A stretch of 57,188 nt of DNA from Fidelibacterota bacterium (lineage in GTDB: Bacteria; Fidelibacterota; Marinisomatia; SCGC-AAA003-L08; JACNLC01), in NCBI GenBank assembly GCA_018657495.1, contig JABHXA010000016.1, positions 1-57,188 on the forward strand, given 5' to 3'. The notes beneath the pieces were generated by a model. That model made no database searches, was not told the DNA's origin, and worked only from the letters and a program-made list of their open reading frames with translations. Positions 37,749 through 47,632 of the stretch are shown in pieces. The position numbers and the translations under genes are program-made. Each line of letters begins with the position of its first letter. Position 1 is the first letter of the stretch.

Positions 37749-38097
37749 AATGGTTTCTGTGCCTTTATAATTATAAATATTTAAATGATAGACATGAAAT
37801 AAAATACGAAAAGAGGAATTGCATGTCTAAATAATACTATTAAATTTATTAAGGCCGATACCCTCGGTGGAAATGATATATTGTCCAAAATTAATATTTT
37901 AATTATTAATTAAGTTAGATTAATAATCAAGTGAAAATGACATTAACAATTTCAAGGTCAAATTGAAAAAGAAGGTAATCCTTTATACAATGCTCAAAAT
38001 GGATGATGGGCTGGATAGATATCGAAATATGTAAATATTATTCGATTACTCAAATAGTAAACGTAGATTTTCGAATTAGAATTTGCAGGATCAGTTT
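37749..38097. other. AT-rich intergenic region without a visible gene
   Basis: This 349-base stretch lies between two minus-strand genes and is strongly AT-rich. The only structure noticed is AGACATG (37790-37796) with CATGTCT (37822-37828), an imperfectly spaced 7-bp inverted repeat close to the start of the porin-like gene. No open frame with a credible start and ribosome-binding site was found. Confidence 0.4.
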
Positions 38098-39141
38098 TTA
38101 AAATCCGAATCCTGAAGTATTTGGCAGAATAAGAGGTGATTTTTGAAGTTTAGAAGAGAGATCTGGTTCATTGAACTCAGAAGGGGCGAGATCATTTGGG
38201 CCATCTGAATAAAAAAGTGAGGCAATTTCTTGAGCTTGAGACCGACCAATCCCAATTTCAAATTGACCGCCACCATATAAACTAATGCCCCGTGAAAGTG
38301 CCAATTCAATTGCACGAAGTAACTCACTTAAAAAGCCAAAACGAGAGGGTTTGATATTTAACCAGCCTGTTTCTGGAAGTAGAAGAATATCTGCAACAGA
38401 ATGAACCGGGAAATCCCAGCTCAATCGATTATTAAGACTAGAGAGCACATCCAACCCGGCGAATCCAGGGTCTTCCAGAATTGCATCAGGGAATGCCAGG
38501 GCAATATTTTGATAATCGATTGTGTTAACTGGTGGACCACTAAAAGTGCCATGGTAATGACCTTTAAAATCCACACAACTTATATTGTATGATTTCAATT
38601 CTTCAAGAAGCATATCTGTAAATTCAGCTGAATAATCAATCTTGAAATCGAGTGTATTATCCATAGCCAGTTTATCATTTAAAGGTTGGACTGATGGCGG
38701 CGAGCCCAGTCCTGTAGAAACAACATACCGTAATGGATTGAGATTTCGCAGGAGCACTTCACCTAATGATGTTTTTGCCTGGCGAAGGGCCAAATCAAGT
38801 CCGGCACTTTCGAATGCCCATCGCCGGTAAAGCCTGGCTGCCAGTTGATCAGGAGGAGATGGAAATAGGTGGTTGTCGAGGCTATCTAAATATCTGCTGT
38901 AAGAATCAAAACCTGGAAAATTTCCAATAATTCGTGGCGGGACCATGCAAACAAATTCCTGCTGCTCTTCATTACTATAATTAACATCTTCACCGCGACC
39001 AACATGACCTCCTCCGTGAAGGTTTACAATTGTTGTGGTACGGGTCCAACCATTGCTTGTGGTCTGTTCAAGAGTCTCAAAAGAAACTGACTCAACTTTT
39101 ACAGGGAGTTTACAAATCTGATAATAAAATAAATCTGTCAT
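38098..39141 (-). CDS. Enolase-superfamily protein of unknown substrate
   Basis: A 347-residue protein with the modified TIM-barrel features of the enolase superfamily. These are AFESAGLDLALRQ (start of the barrel), FKID in place of the usual KxK catalytic strand, VDFKGHYHG (first metal-ligand Asp), ILEDPG (Glu ligand), NIKPSRFG (catalytic-side Lys) and YGGGQFEIGIG (final strand). The late segment LFYSDGPNDLAPSEFN is shared with uncharacterised members. Likely chemistry is proton abstraction next to a carboxylate, as in epimerases or dehydratases, but the substrate is unknown and the FKID change makes even this uncertain. Confidence 0.65.
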   Translation of the reverse strand: MTDLFYYQICKLPVKVESVSFETLEQTTSNGWTRTTTIVNLHGGGHVGRGEDVNYSNEEQQEFVCMVPPRIIGNFPGFDSYSRYLDSLDNHLFPSPPDQLAARLYRRWAFESAGLDLALRQAKTSLGEVLLRNLNPLRYVVSTGLGSPPSVQPLNDKLAMDNTLDFKIDYSAEFTDMLLEELKSYNISCVDFKGHYHGTFSGPPVNTIDYQNIALAFPDAILEDPGFAGLDVLSSLNNRLSWDFPVHSVADILLLPETGWLNIKPSRFGFLSELLRAIELALSRGISLYGGGQFEIGIGRSQAQEIASLFYSDGPNDLAPSEFNEPDLSSKLQKSPLILPNTSGFGF

Positions 39142-39247
39142 AATTAATATCCAAATTTTAGTAATAAAGTGTTTTTAAAAGATATTTGTCAGAGAGCCAT
39201 CTGGATTTCAAATAGCGTCAAACCTTGTTTCAATTTCTACATTAATA

Positions 39248-39868
39248 TCAAGATTCTCTTTTATATAAAGCATAAATATAGAGTCTTGGGTTCCCAGAAG
39301 GGGTATGATAGGTATAATCGAAATGTGATTTTAATGTGAAGGATGGCCCCAGATTATTTGATAAGTCATCAAGGGAGTAATGGTGGATGGGAAGTCCGGC
39401 GCATTTTTTTGTTCCTGAATGTGTGAATTCTGCAAAAATGATGTATCCACCAATCTTTAAAGCAGATTTCACATTCTCAAAGTATCCGCAAATATCATCT
39501 TTATCCGTGAGAAAATGGAGAACAGCCCGGTCAATCCAAATATCCACTTTTTCATTTAGATTTTCAATTGGTGATGCAATATCCTGATGTAGCCAGATTA
39601 TATCTCTTTGTATTTCACCCAAGCGGATTTTTACACGATCTAATGCTTCATTACTGATATCATTCAGAACTAATTTTGCCCCAATTGACAAAAGTGCATC
39701 TATCAAAACTGAGGTACCGGCACCGGGGAGAAATATGGTTGCATCTTTATAATGAGGGATCAGGTCCAATAATTTAAATGTCTGTGATGCATTCTTTTCA
39801 TACCACCCCAGTTTTGAATCCGAATTATTCAAAAAGACGCCATCCCAGTGTTTACTTTTCGAATTCAC
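39248..39868 (-). CDS. Class I SAM-dependent methyltransferase (thiopurine-MTase-like)
   Basis: A 206-residue methyltransferase with the N-terminal HWDGVFLNNSDSKLGWYE and the SAM-binding loop IFLPGAGTSVL, then LVLNDISNEAL and WIDRAVLHFL. The W-Y-E start and the DR-hydrophobic-LHFL motif are found in the thiopurine-methyltransferase-like subgroup. Its end overlaps the HD-GYP gene by four bases on the other side (ATGA), so both are translated from one transcript. The substrate is unknown. Confidence 0.75.
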   Translation of the reverse strand: MNSKSKHWDGVFLNNSDSKLGWYEKNASQTFKLLDLIPHYKDATIFLPGAGTSVLIDALLSIGAKLVLNDISNEALDRVKIRLGEIQRDIIWLHQDIASPIENLNEKVDIWIDRAVLHFLTDKDDICGYFENVKSALKIGGYIIFAEFTHSGTKKCAGLPIHHYSLDDLSNNLGPSFTLKSHFDYTYHTPSGNPRLYIYALYKRES

Positions 39869-40821
39869 TTCAGCTGGGTCTGGTGAATCTTGATAAATTT
39901 TTCATAATTATCCAAAAACAAGAGAAGTAAATTGGGGTCAAAATGGCCTGGCATAACCCTTCCATCACCTTCCTCAAAAATTTGTCGGGTTCTATCATAA
40001 GAAAAAGCCTTTTTATACGGCCTCACGGAGACGAGGGCGTCAAAGACATCGGCGATAGCAACTATTCGAGCCTCAAGTGAGATTTCCTCTTCCCGTTTAC
40101 CCTCAGGATAACCGCTGCCATCCCATTTTTCATGATGCTCATGGGTGATATTATAGGCCATTTCTAATCCTGTAAGATCTTTTACCATAATACCTCCATA
40201 AACCGCATGATTTTTGACAATATTCATTTCATCGACGGTTAATTTTCTTGGCAGTCTGATTATGTCAGCAACATTGATTTTACCAATATCATGGAGTTGG
40301 GCAAATTGTGAAATATCTTCAATAAATTGTTTTTCACAATTATTTAAACTTGCTAATAAATGAGAATAATGGTTAATCCGTTCAACATGATCGCCAGTAT
40401 CTTCATCGGCGGCTTTGGCGGCGCGTTTTAAAGCCTTTGAAGTACCATATAGTAATTTCTTTAGAATGAAGCTTTCGGTAATATCGGTTAATCCTGCCTG
40501 AATACATTTCATACTGGGATGAATACCATCTGCTTCATATTCAATAATTCGGGAGTGATATTTGACAATCTTGCCGGCGAGTTTTCCTTCAAAGGCAAGT
40601 TTTCCCTCAGATCTGCATTTATCGAGAAGCTCATGACCCTTATCACGACTGCCGGATATTTCAGATAAAACTTCGAGGATTGTTTTACCTTTTAACTCAC
40701 CAAATAACTCAATGCAGCTTTCATTTGTATAGCTAATTTGCGTATCGGCAATACTAATACCTTCAACAACATCAGCGGCGAAAACACCAAAGATGGCAAA
40801 ATCTGCATCAAACTTTGCCAA
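39865..40821 (-). CDS. PAS-HD-GYP domain protein (candidate c-di-GMP phosphodiesterase)
   Basis: A 318-residue protein. Residues 10-125 look like a PAS sensor domain (ADVVEGISIADTQISYTNES). Residues 135-310 form an HD-GYP domain: HVERINHYS, LHDIGKI (HD at 177-178) and HHEKWDGSGYP (229-239), followed by ARIVAIADVFDALVS with RPYKKAF. All canonical metal-binding positions that can be judged are present, so it should hydrolyse cyclic dinucleotides. Translation is coupled to the methyltransferase gene downstream. Confidence 0.88.
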   Translation of the reverse strand: MAKFDADFAIFGVFAADVVEGISIADTQISYTNESCIELFGELKGKTILEVLSEISGSRDKGHELLDKCRSEGKLAFEGKLAGKIVKYHSRIIEYEADGIHPSMKCIQAGLTDITESFILKKLLYGTSKALKRAAKAADEDTGDHVERINHYSHLLASLNNCEKQFIEDISQFAQLHDIGKINVADIIRLPRKLTVDEMNIVKNHAVYGGIMVKDLTGLEMAYNITHEHHEKWDGSGYPEGKREEEISLEARIVAIADVFDALVSVRPYKKAFSYDRTRQIFEEGDGRVMPGHFDPNLLLLFLDNYEKFIKIHQTQLK

Positions 40822-40864
40822 TTATATTTCCTGTTATTTTTTCTTTAATATCAAACAATTAGGA

Positions 40865-42052
40865 TCACATTAAAGATTTCAAACTGGATTCAACATCATT
40901 GACTAAATCCTCAATATTTTCAATACCGACGGAGAGTCTGACCAGACCATCGCTGATACCCAGTGCCTGTCGTTTTTCTTCAGGAACGGAAGCATGGGTC
41001 ATTGTCGCCGGATGACAGACAAGGCTTTCCACACCGCCAAGACTTTCAGCAAGAGTAAAAATTGATAGCCCTTTTACAAATTTTGCAGCAGTTGGAAGAT
41101 CCACTAATTCTACTGAAATCATGCCGCCATATCCAGGATTACCATGAGGATCAAGTTGCTGTGAGGATGCCAATTCATGCTGCGGATGAGATTCTAGTCC
41201 AGGGTAATAAACATTTTGAAAGGCCCCGCTATCTTCAAGGATTTGGGCCAACTTCATGGCATTACGATTATGTTCTTTCAGACGGACAGTCAATGTTTTT
41301 AGGGATCGTTGTGTAAGCCAGCAATCCTGCGGCGAAGGGATTCCTCCAACAGACATCTGTATAAACTGCAGGTCATCAAGGAGTGAACTCTCAGTTGTGA
41401 TGACAATCCCGCCAACAACATCACTATGACCATTGAGATATTTTGTTGTGCTGTGAACAACAATTTGAGCTCCCAATGTAAGTGGTCTTTGGAAGTAGGG
41501 AGACATAAAAGTATTATCAACTGCCAGGATTATTTTATGCTTATCGGCAATCACAGCAATTTTCCTAATGTCGCTTAACTGCATCATAGGGTTTGTCGGC
41601 GTTTCAATGAAAATAAGTTTTGTATTTGACTGGATATTATTTTTCACAGCCGATATATCAGAGGTATCCACCCAGCTGGCAGTCAGGCCAAATCTGTTGA
41701 ATATTTTATCCATGACACGATAGGTACCGCCATATACATTTTCAGAAAGAATAATATGATCTCCCTGGGAAAATAGACTAAACACGGCTGATTCTGCAGC
41801 CATGCCGGAACCAAATGCAACGGCGCCGATTCCTTCCTCAAGGGAGGCGATATTTTCCTCAAGATTTCTCCGGGTGGGATTATCCGCTCGTGAGTAATCA
41901 AAATCATATTCGGCAAAATTTTTCTGGTAAAAAGTGGATGTTTGATGGACAGGAGGTACAATAGCACCAGTCTCTTTATCCGGCGTTTGTCCAGTGTGAA
42001 TAGCCCGCGTAGAAAAATGTAATTTTTCTAATTTTCCAGATGTATCTCTCAT
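40865..42052 (-). CDS. PLP-dependent Cys/Met metabolism enzyme (cystathionine gamma-synthase/lyase)
   Basis: A 395-residue trans-sulfuration enzyme. The PLP Schiff-base lysine is K204 in HSTTKYLNGHSD. YSRADNPTRRNLE, GSGMAAESAV, ENVYGGTYR and ETPTNPMM are family motifs. SLGGVESLVCHPATMTHASVPEE is the C-terminal signature (here in one stretch split by family variants). Cystathionine gamma-synthase, gamma-lyase and O-acetylhomoserine sulfhydrylase cannot be told apart reliably by eye, so no symbol is given. It is close behind secA (six bases). Confidence 0.88.
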   Translation of the reverse strand: MRDTSGKLEKLHFSTRAIHTGQTPDKETGAIVPPVHQTSTFYQKNFAEYDFDYSRADNPTRRNLEENIASLEEGIGAVAFGSGMAAESAVFSLFSQGDHIILSENVYGGTYRVMDKIFNRFGLTASWVDTSDISAVKNNIQSNTKLIFIETPTNPMMQLSDIRKIAVIADKHKIILAVDNTFMSPYFQRPLTLGAQIVVHSTTKYLNGHSDVVGGIVITTESSLLDDLQFIQMSVGGIPSPQDCWLTQRSLKTLTVRLKEHNRNAMKLAQILEDSGAFQNVYYPGLESHPQHELASSQQLDPHGNPGYGGMISVELVDLPTAAKFVKGLSIFTLAESLGGVESLVCHPATMTHASVPEEKRQALGISDGLVRLSVGIENIEDLVNDVESSLKSLM

Positions 42053-42058
42053 TTTTTA

Positions 42059-45000
42059 TTAAATCTTTCCATGACATTTTTTATATTTTTTACCACTGCC
42101 GCAGGGACATGGTTCATTCGCTCCAACTTTCTTTTCTACATGTACCGGTGCAACTTTTTGACGTTGTTGAGGCATGCCGCCCTGGGTTTGTGATCCTGGT
42201 GTAGGAGTTGTGAAGCCCATTCCATCAGTTGACTCATGTTTATATTGAACATTCTGTGCCGAGCTGGATTGACTTGAGCGACTGTCCTGAGCTGATCTTA
42301 TTTGAACACGGAAAATTCGCTTTAAGGTATCCTGATTAGTGGTATGCATCATTTCTGAAAACATCCCATACCCTTCGGACTTATATTCAATCAATGGATT
42401 TTTCTGTCCATATGCCCTAAGGTTGATACCTTCGCGTAATTGATCCATGCCATGGAGATGTTCCATCCATTTTTCATCAATGGTACGCAAGATCATGAAT
42501 TTCTCAAAATCTTCAAATTTTTCTACACCAACGATTTCTTTCTTTGCTAACAAAAGCGCATTTGCGGCGCTGATAACCATATTCTTTAGGTCGGATATTT
42601 CGGTAATTTCCATTTCATCAGATTGGATATCCAGCGAGAAAGTATTCAACAATTCATTATTCAAAGCCTCCCAGTCCCATGAATGAGGATTTGTCGTATT
42701 CTCACAATAATCATTGATGACATTTTCAAGATATTCATCCATGATTTCATTCATTAGACTGCTGACGGATTCGCCCATGAGAGCATAATTACGTCGATCG
42801 TAAACGATTTCCCGCTGGTTATTCATCACATCGTCATATTCCAACAAATGTTTTCGGATGCTGTAATTGTGTCCTTCCACCTTTTTCTGGGCTCGTTCGA
42901 TGGATTTACTTACCATTGAATGGGTGATCACCTCGCCATCGCCGATACCAATACGGTCCATAATCTTGGTAACCCGATCTGATAAAAATATGCGCATCAG
43001 ATCATCTTCCATACTTAAATAGAAGGTAGATTCTCCAGGATCACCCTGTCTTCCCGATCGTCCTCTAAGCTGTAAATCGATTCTTCGCGATTCAGCGCGA
43101 CTAGTCCCTAAAATATAAAGACCGCCATATTTTATGGTATCTTCTGTAAGTTTAATATCAGTACCACGTCCCGCCATATTTGTGGCGATAGTGATGGCTG
43201 ATTTCTGTCCTGCTAAGGTAACAACTTCCGCTTCCCGCTGATGCTGTTTAGCATTGAGGACATTATGTGGAATTTTGTTTCGCCTGAGCATTCTGGATAG
43301 AGTCTCCGACTCCTCAACAGAAGTAGTACCAACAAGGACTGGCTGTCCTTTTTGAAAAAGTGATTCAATCTGATTTACACAGGCATTATACTTTTCCCGT
43401 TTGGTTCGATAAATCTGATCGTCATTATCTACACGAACTAATTCTTGATTTGTCGGGATTTCCACCACATCTAATTTGTAGATATCCATGAATTCACCGG
43501 CTTCGGTACTGGCAGTTCCAGTCATACCGGCGAGTTTTTCATACATTCGAAAATAATTCTGGATGGTGATGGTCGCCATGGTCTGTGTTTCTTTTTCCAC
43601 GGTAACATTTTCTTTGGATTCAAGTGCCTGATGTAATCCATCGCTATAACGCCGGCCGTGGAGAACCCTGCCCGTATGTTCGTCGACGATGAGAACTTTG
43701 CCTTCCTGCACGATGTAATCCACATCTTTTTCAAAAAGGGTGTAAGATTTCAGTAGTTGATTGATAGCGTGAATCCGGTCACTTCTGCTGGCATGAAGCG
43801 CTTGTATTTCATCCTTCTTCTTCATCTTATCCATATCAGACATTTCAGTATTGGTGTCAATATCGTGGAGGAGCTCCGGCAGATCAGGTATGATAAATTC
43901 TTCAGGATTACTTGGGGATAGAGTATCTCTGCCCATTTCAGTAAGATCGATGATATTGGATCGTTCATCGACGCTGAAATAAAGCTGTTCATCAATCTCA
44001 CTCATTTTTTTATCGCGGATGAATTCACTTTCAGTAGAGCGTACCATTTGTTTTGTGCCCTGTCTCTGAAAAACTTTCATCAATCTTTTATTCTTTGGTA
44101 TGCCTCTGCTGGCAACAAGGAGTTTAATTCCTGCTTCACGTTCTTTTTCAGAAAGTGACATTTTTCCTTTATCATCTTTTTCTATCGAATCCAGGATTCT
44201 TTCACCATCTGCAACTAACTGGTTCACCAAATATGTTTGTTTACGAACCAAACCTTCAACAATAGATTTGTTATCCTGATACTGATGATTCATCGGTGCA
44301 TTCACCTGTCCGGAAATTATCAAAGGTACCCTCGCCTCATCAATAAGAACAGAATCCACTTCATCAACAATGGCATAAACATGAGAAGTCTGAACCTGGG
44401 ATTCTCTGGTATTAGCCATATTATCTCTCAGATAGTCAAATCCAAATTCCTGATTGGTTCCATAGGTGATATCCCTGGCATACATTTCTTTGCGTTTATC
44501 GGGACTCATTGAATTTAAGATGCAACCCACAGTGAGACCGAGGAATTCATACAGGAGTCCCATCCACTGGCTGTCTCTTTCGGCAAGATAGTCATTTACT
44601 GTGATGAGATGGACACCTCTTCCAGTGAGGGCATTCAAGGTCATTGCAAGGGTGGAAACTAATGTTTTTCCTTCACCTGTTTTCATCTCTGCAATCATTC
44701 CTTTATGAAGCACCACACCACCCATTATCTGTACATCGAAATGGACCATGTTCCAAACTGCGTCTTGTCCCATAATCTTGAATTTAGTACCAACCAGTCT
44801 CCTGGATGCATCCTTGACTATTGCAAATACCTCATACATATGATCTTCGAGGGTATCCTGTTCGGCTTTATAAATATGATCATCCAGCTCAGATCCCTTC
44901 ATCTTCTCTGATAATCCAAACTTGCGGGCTTCACTTCGGTTGGTTTCAATTATTTTGCGTATATTTAAGAATTTTTCTCTTAGTTCTTCATCTGTCAAGG

Positions 45001-45115
45001 AAGCAAGAGCAGGGAAAATCTTGTTCACCTCCTCAACAGCAGGCCATAGGGCTTTTAGATCTTTATCGGATTTTCTACCAAATAATTTGGTAATAACTTT
45101 TGTAATTACAGACAT
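42059..45115 (-). CDS. secA: Preprotein translocase ATPase SecA
   Basis: Motor of the general secretion pathway, which exports the many signal-peptide proteins in this window. At 1018 residues it is about 110 longer than the E. coli protein. Walker A is MKTGEGKT (144-151), the DEAD-like box is IVDEVDSVLIDEAR, and TSVEESETLSRM and NMAGRGTDIKL are present. The extra length is mainly an insert at about residues 290-460, common in Bacteroidota and relatives. The C-terminal zinc motif CPCGSGKKYKKCHG is intact. Confidence 0.97.
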   Translation of the reverse strand: MSVITKVITKLFGRKSDKDLKALWPAVEEVNKIFPALASLTDEELREKFLNIRKIIETNRSEARKFGLSEKMKGSELDDHIYKAEQDTLEDHMYEVFAIVKDASRRLVGTKFKIMGQDAVWNMVHFDVQIMGGVVLHKGMIAEMKTGEGKTLVSTLAMTLNALTGRGVHLITVNDYLAERDSQWMGLLYEFLGLTVGCILNSMSPDKRKEMYARDITYGTNQEFGFDYLRDNMANTRESQVQTSHVYAIVDEVDSVLIDEARVPLIISGQVNAPMNHQYQDNKSIVEGLVRKQTYLVNQLVADGERILDSIEKDDKGKMSLSEKEREAGIKLLVASRGIPKNKRLMKVFQRQGTKQMVRSTESEFIRDKKMSEIDEQLYFSVDERSNIIDLTEMGRDTLSPSNPEEFIIPDLPELLHDIDTNTEMSDMDKMKKKDEIQALHASRSDRIHAINQLLKSYTLFEKDVDYIVQEGKVLIVDEHTGRVLHGRRYSDGLHQALESKENVTVEKETQTMATITIQNYFRMYEKLAGMTGTASTEAGEFMDIYKLDVVEIPTNQELVRVDNDDQIYRTKREKYNACVNQIESLFQKGQPVLVGTTSVEESETLSRMLRRNKIPHNVLNAKQHQREAEVVTLAGQKSAITIATNMAGRGTDIKLTEDTIKYGGLYILGTSRAESRRIDLQLRGRSGRQGDPGESTFYLSMEDDLMRIFLSDRVTKIMDRIGIGDGEVITHSMVSKSIERAQKKVEGHNYSIRKHLLEYDDVMNNQREIVYDRRNYALMGESVSSLMNEIMDEYLENVINDYCENTTNPHSWDWEALNNELLNTFSLDIQSDEMEITEISDLKNMVISAANALLLAKKEIVGVEKFEDFEKFMILRTIDEKWMEHLHGMDQLREGINLRAYGQKNPLIEYKSEGYGMFSEMMHTTNQDTLKRIFRVQIRSAQDSRSSQSSSAQNVQYKHESTDGMGFTTPTPGSQTQGGMPQQRQKVAPVHVEKKVGANEPCPCGSGKKYKKCHGKI

Positions 45116-45479
45116 TATGCCTCATAAATATTAAAAAATGCTGACTTTTTTCAAACGTTAAATTTACGACTTATGAGCTGATTGGAATAGATAGAATTTC
45201 AAGGCTGGATACACAAAATTTATAAGGTGAATCTTACTAATCGAAAAGGGATTAATAATAAAATGATATATGGTAAAAATGAACCAACAGGATTTGAGAA
45301 TTATTCCATCATTGGGAAGATGCGGCTGTATGAGATGATATAAATCATTACTTTTACTTCAAAATCAAACTAGTAATTCCAACTGGTTTATGAAAACCAG
45401 GTTATTTAATTATTCCGTAAAACTAATCATTGTTACTTAATTTATCGATAATTATTAACCCGATTAAATGGAGAAGATA
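45116..45479. promoter_or_regulatory. Divergent region between secA and the GH97 gene
   Basis: No gene is visible in this 364-base AT-rich region, which must hold promoters for both directions. CTGGTTT (45383-45389) and AAACCAG (45394-45400) form a perfect 7-bp inverted repeat with a four-base centre, 80 bases before the GH97 start; it could be an operator or an RNA hairpin. Confidence 0.4.
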
Positions 45480-47522
45480 ATGTCCTACTACCGCCTTCTG
45501 ATAATTTTTGTTCTAATTATATTTACTATTAATTGTCATAGTGAACTTTCACAACCAAAAGTGAAATCCCCAAATGGGAGACTGCAGGTTGAACTTACAA
45601 TTTCAGAAGGACATCTATTATATACAGTCACACGGGATAATAAAATACTTTTTCAACCATCAAGATTAGGACTTATATTCAAAAAACAAGAAGGGTTTGC
45701 TGATCATCTTACAATAGATGGTCAATCCCTGAACCGTTTTGATGAGACATGGGAGCAGCCTTGGGGAGAAGAAAAATTTATCCGCAATCACTATAACGAA
45801 CTCACGGTGGAAATCAGCTCTGATCTTAATCCAGACGCAAATATGTCGGTATTGTTTAGGGTGTATGATGATGGTTTTGCATTCCGTTATTCTGTATCCG
45901 GCAATGGCGATCGGGAAGAATTTATTATGCTTGATGAACTATCAGAATTTGCCATTGCCAGTGATCCTGAATCGTGGTGGATAAAAGCCTATCAGTGGAA
46001 TCGCTATGAATATTTATATGAACAATCATTATTATCTGAAATCGATACTGTTCATACTCCCGTTACGATGAAAGTAAATCCAAATCTATATTTGAGCATA
46101 CATGAAGCGGCATTGACAGATTATGCCAGCATGACAATTGAACAGACTGGCGGGAATACCTTGAAGTGCAACCTGGTACCATGGGCAGATGGGACAAAGG
46201 TGAAGGGAAAATTCCCCCTACTTTCGCCATGGCGGACCGTACAAATAAATGATACTGCCGGTGGTTTGATCAGCTCATATCTCATCCTGAATTGCAATGA
46301 ACCCAATAAACTGACAGATGTCTCCTGGATAAAACCAGGTAAATATATTGGTATTTGGTGGGGAATGCATCTTGGAACTATGACCTGGTACGAAGGAGAT
46401 ATTCACGGGGCAACAACTGACAATTCAAAGGAATATATAAATTATGCTGCTGAATTTGGATTTGATGGTGTGCTCATTGAAGGATGGAATAAGGGCTGGA
46501 ATTCAGACTGGTTTAAGGATGGAAATGTTTTTAGTTTTACTGAATCTTTTAAAGATTTTGATCTGGATGCAATCACAGAATACGGTAAACAGAAAGATAT
46601 AAAGGTAATTGGTCATCATGAGACATCTGCAGCGATAGGAAATTATGAGGATCAGGTAGATGCAGCTTTCAAATTGTACCAGGAACATGGAATTGAAACC
46701 ATCAAAACAGGTTATGTGGGACATGGAACAGATATTGTTCCGGTAGGTGGTAAACCGGGTGATCATGAATGGCATCACGGTCAATACATGGTGAATCACT
46801 ATCGGGATATAGTTAAAAAGGCGGCCGAATATAAAATCATGCTTGATGTCCACGAACCGATTAAAGCTACCGGGATTCGCCGAACCTATCCAAATATGAT
46901 GACGCGGGAAGGTGCCCGCGGGCAGGAGTATAATGCCTGGAGTGGCGATGGCGGCAATCCACCCGATCATACCACCATTTTGCCTTTTACACGATTACTG
47001 GGTGGCCCCATGGATTTTACTCCAGGTATAATTGACCTCACATTTGATCATGCCAATCGTATCGATAATCGGGTGAATACTACTCTGGCAAAACAACTGG
47101 CATTATATGTGGTATTGTATTCTCCATTACAAATGGCCGCTGACTTACCGGAAAATTATAAGGATGAACCTGCTTTTCAATTTATTAAAGATGTGCCGGT
47201 GGACTGGGAAACGACTTTGGTTCCGCATGGTGAAATTGGCGATTATGTTGTTATTGTAAGAAAAGATCGTAATAGTGATGATTGGTATATTGCTGGCATC
47301 ACCGATGAAAATGAACGGGATTTAACCATTGAACTTTTCTTTTTGGATAAAAATAAGCAATATACAGCGACGATTTATTCAGATGGAGAGGACGCCCACT
47401 GGGAAGATAATCCGTATTCTTTAGATATTAAAAATATGATGCTGAAGCGCATGGATAAATTGACACTTCGCCTGGCTGCCGGTGGTGGACAGGCCATTCG
47501 AATAACACCTGAAATTCAATAA
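45480..47522 (+). CDS. GH97 glycoside hydrolase lipoprotein (alpha-glucosidase-like)
   Basis: A 680-residue GH97 enzyme. GGAGAAG lies just upstream of ATG 45480, chosen over ATG 45468. The signal peptide ends in the lipobox TINC (C19), so it is probably membrane-anchored. The N-terminal beta-sandwich begins VKSPNGRLQVELTISEG. The barrel has GIWWGMHLG, IKTGYVGHG, MLDVHEPIKATGIRRTYP and MTREGARGQEYNAW. The glutamates of HEP and REGARGQE match those used by SusB-type inverting alpha-glucosidases, rather than the retaining Asp type. The C-terminal beta-domain is intact. No Sus genes accompany it. Confidence 0.88.
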   Translation: MSYYRLLIIFVLIIFTINCHSELSQPKVKSPNGRLQVELTISEGHLLYTVTRDNKILFQPSRLGLIFKKQEGFADHLTIDGQSLNRFDETWEQPWGEEKFIRNHYNELTVEISSDLNPDANMSVLFRVYDDGFAFRYSVSGNGDREEFIMLDELSEFAIASDPESWWIKAYQWNRYEYLYEQSLLSEIDTVHTPVTMKVNPNLYLSIHEAALTDYASMTIEQTGGNTLKCNLVPWADGTKVKGKFPLLSPWRTVQINDTAGGLISSYLILNCNEPNKLTDVSWIKPGKYIGIWWGMHLGTMTWYEGDIHGATTDNSKEYINYAAEFGFDGVLIEGWNKGWNSDWFKDGNVFSFTESFKDFDLDAITEYGKQKDIKVIGHHETSAAIGNYEDQVDAAFKLYQEHGIETIKTGYVGHGTDIVPVGGKPGDHEWHHGQYMVNHYRDIVKKAAEYKIMLDVHEPIKATGIRRTYPNMMTREGARGQEYNAWSGDGGNPPDHTTILPFTRLLGGPMDFTPGIIDLTFDHANRIDNRVNTTLAKQLALYVVLYSPLQMAADLPENYKDEPAFQFIKDVPVDWETTLVPHGEIGDYVVIVRKDRNSDDWYIAGITDENERDLTIELFFLDKNKQYTATIYSDGEDAHWEDNPYSLDIKNMMLKRMDKLTLRLAAGGGQAIRITPEIQ

Positions 47523-47632
47523 TAACAGGATTATTAGTTTGAAATCAAAAAATCTGTTTTTTATCTTCGCACTATCGGGTTGTGAGCCTTTTCTGATATT
47601 GAGTGATCCATTATCGTTCTTAAATTAGTGCA

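Noticed and set aside
42059..45115. Unusual extra domain in SecA
   Set aside because: The insert that lengthens SecA to 1018 residues is normal for Bacteroidota and related phyla.
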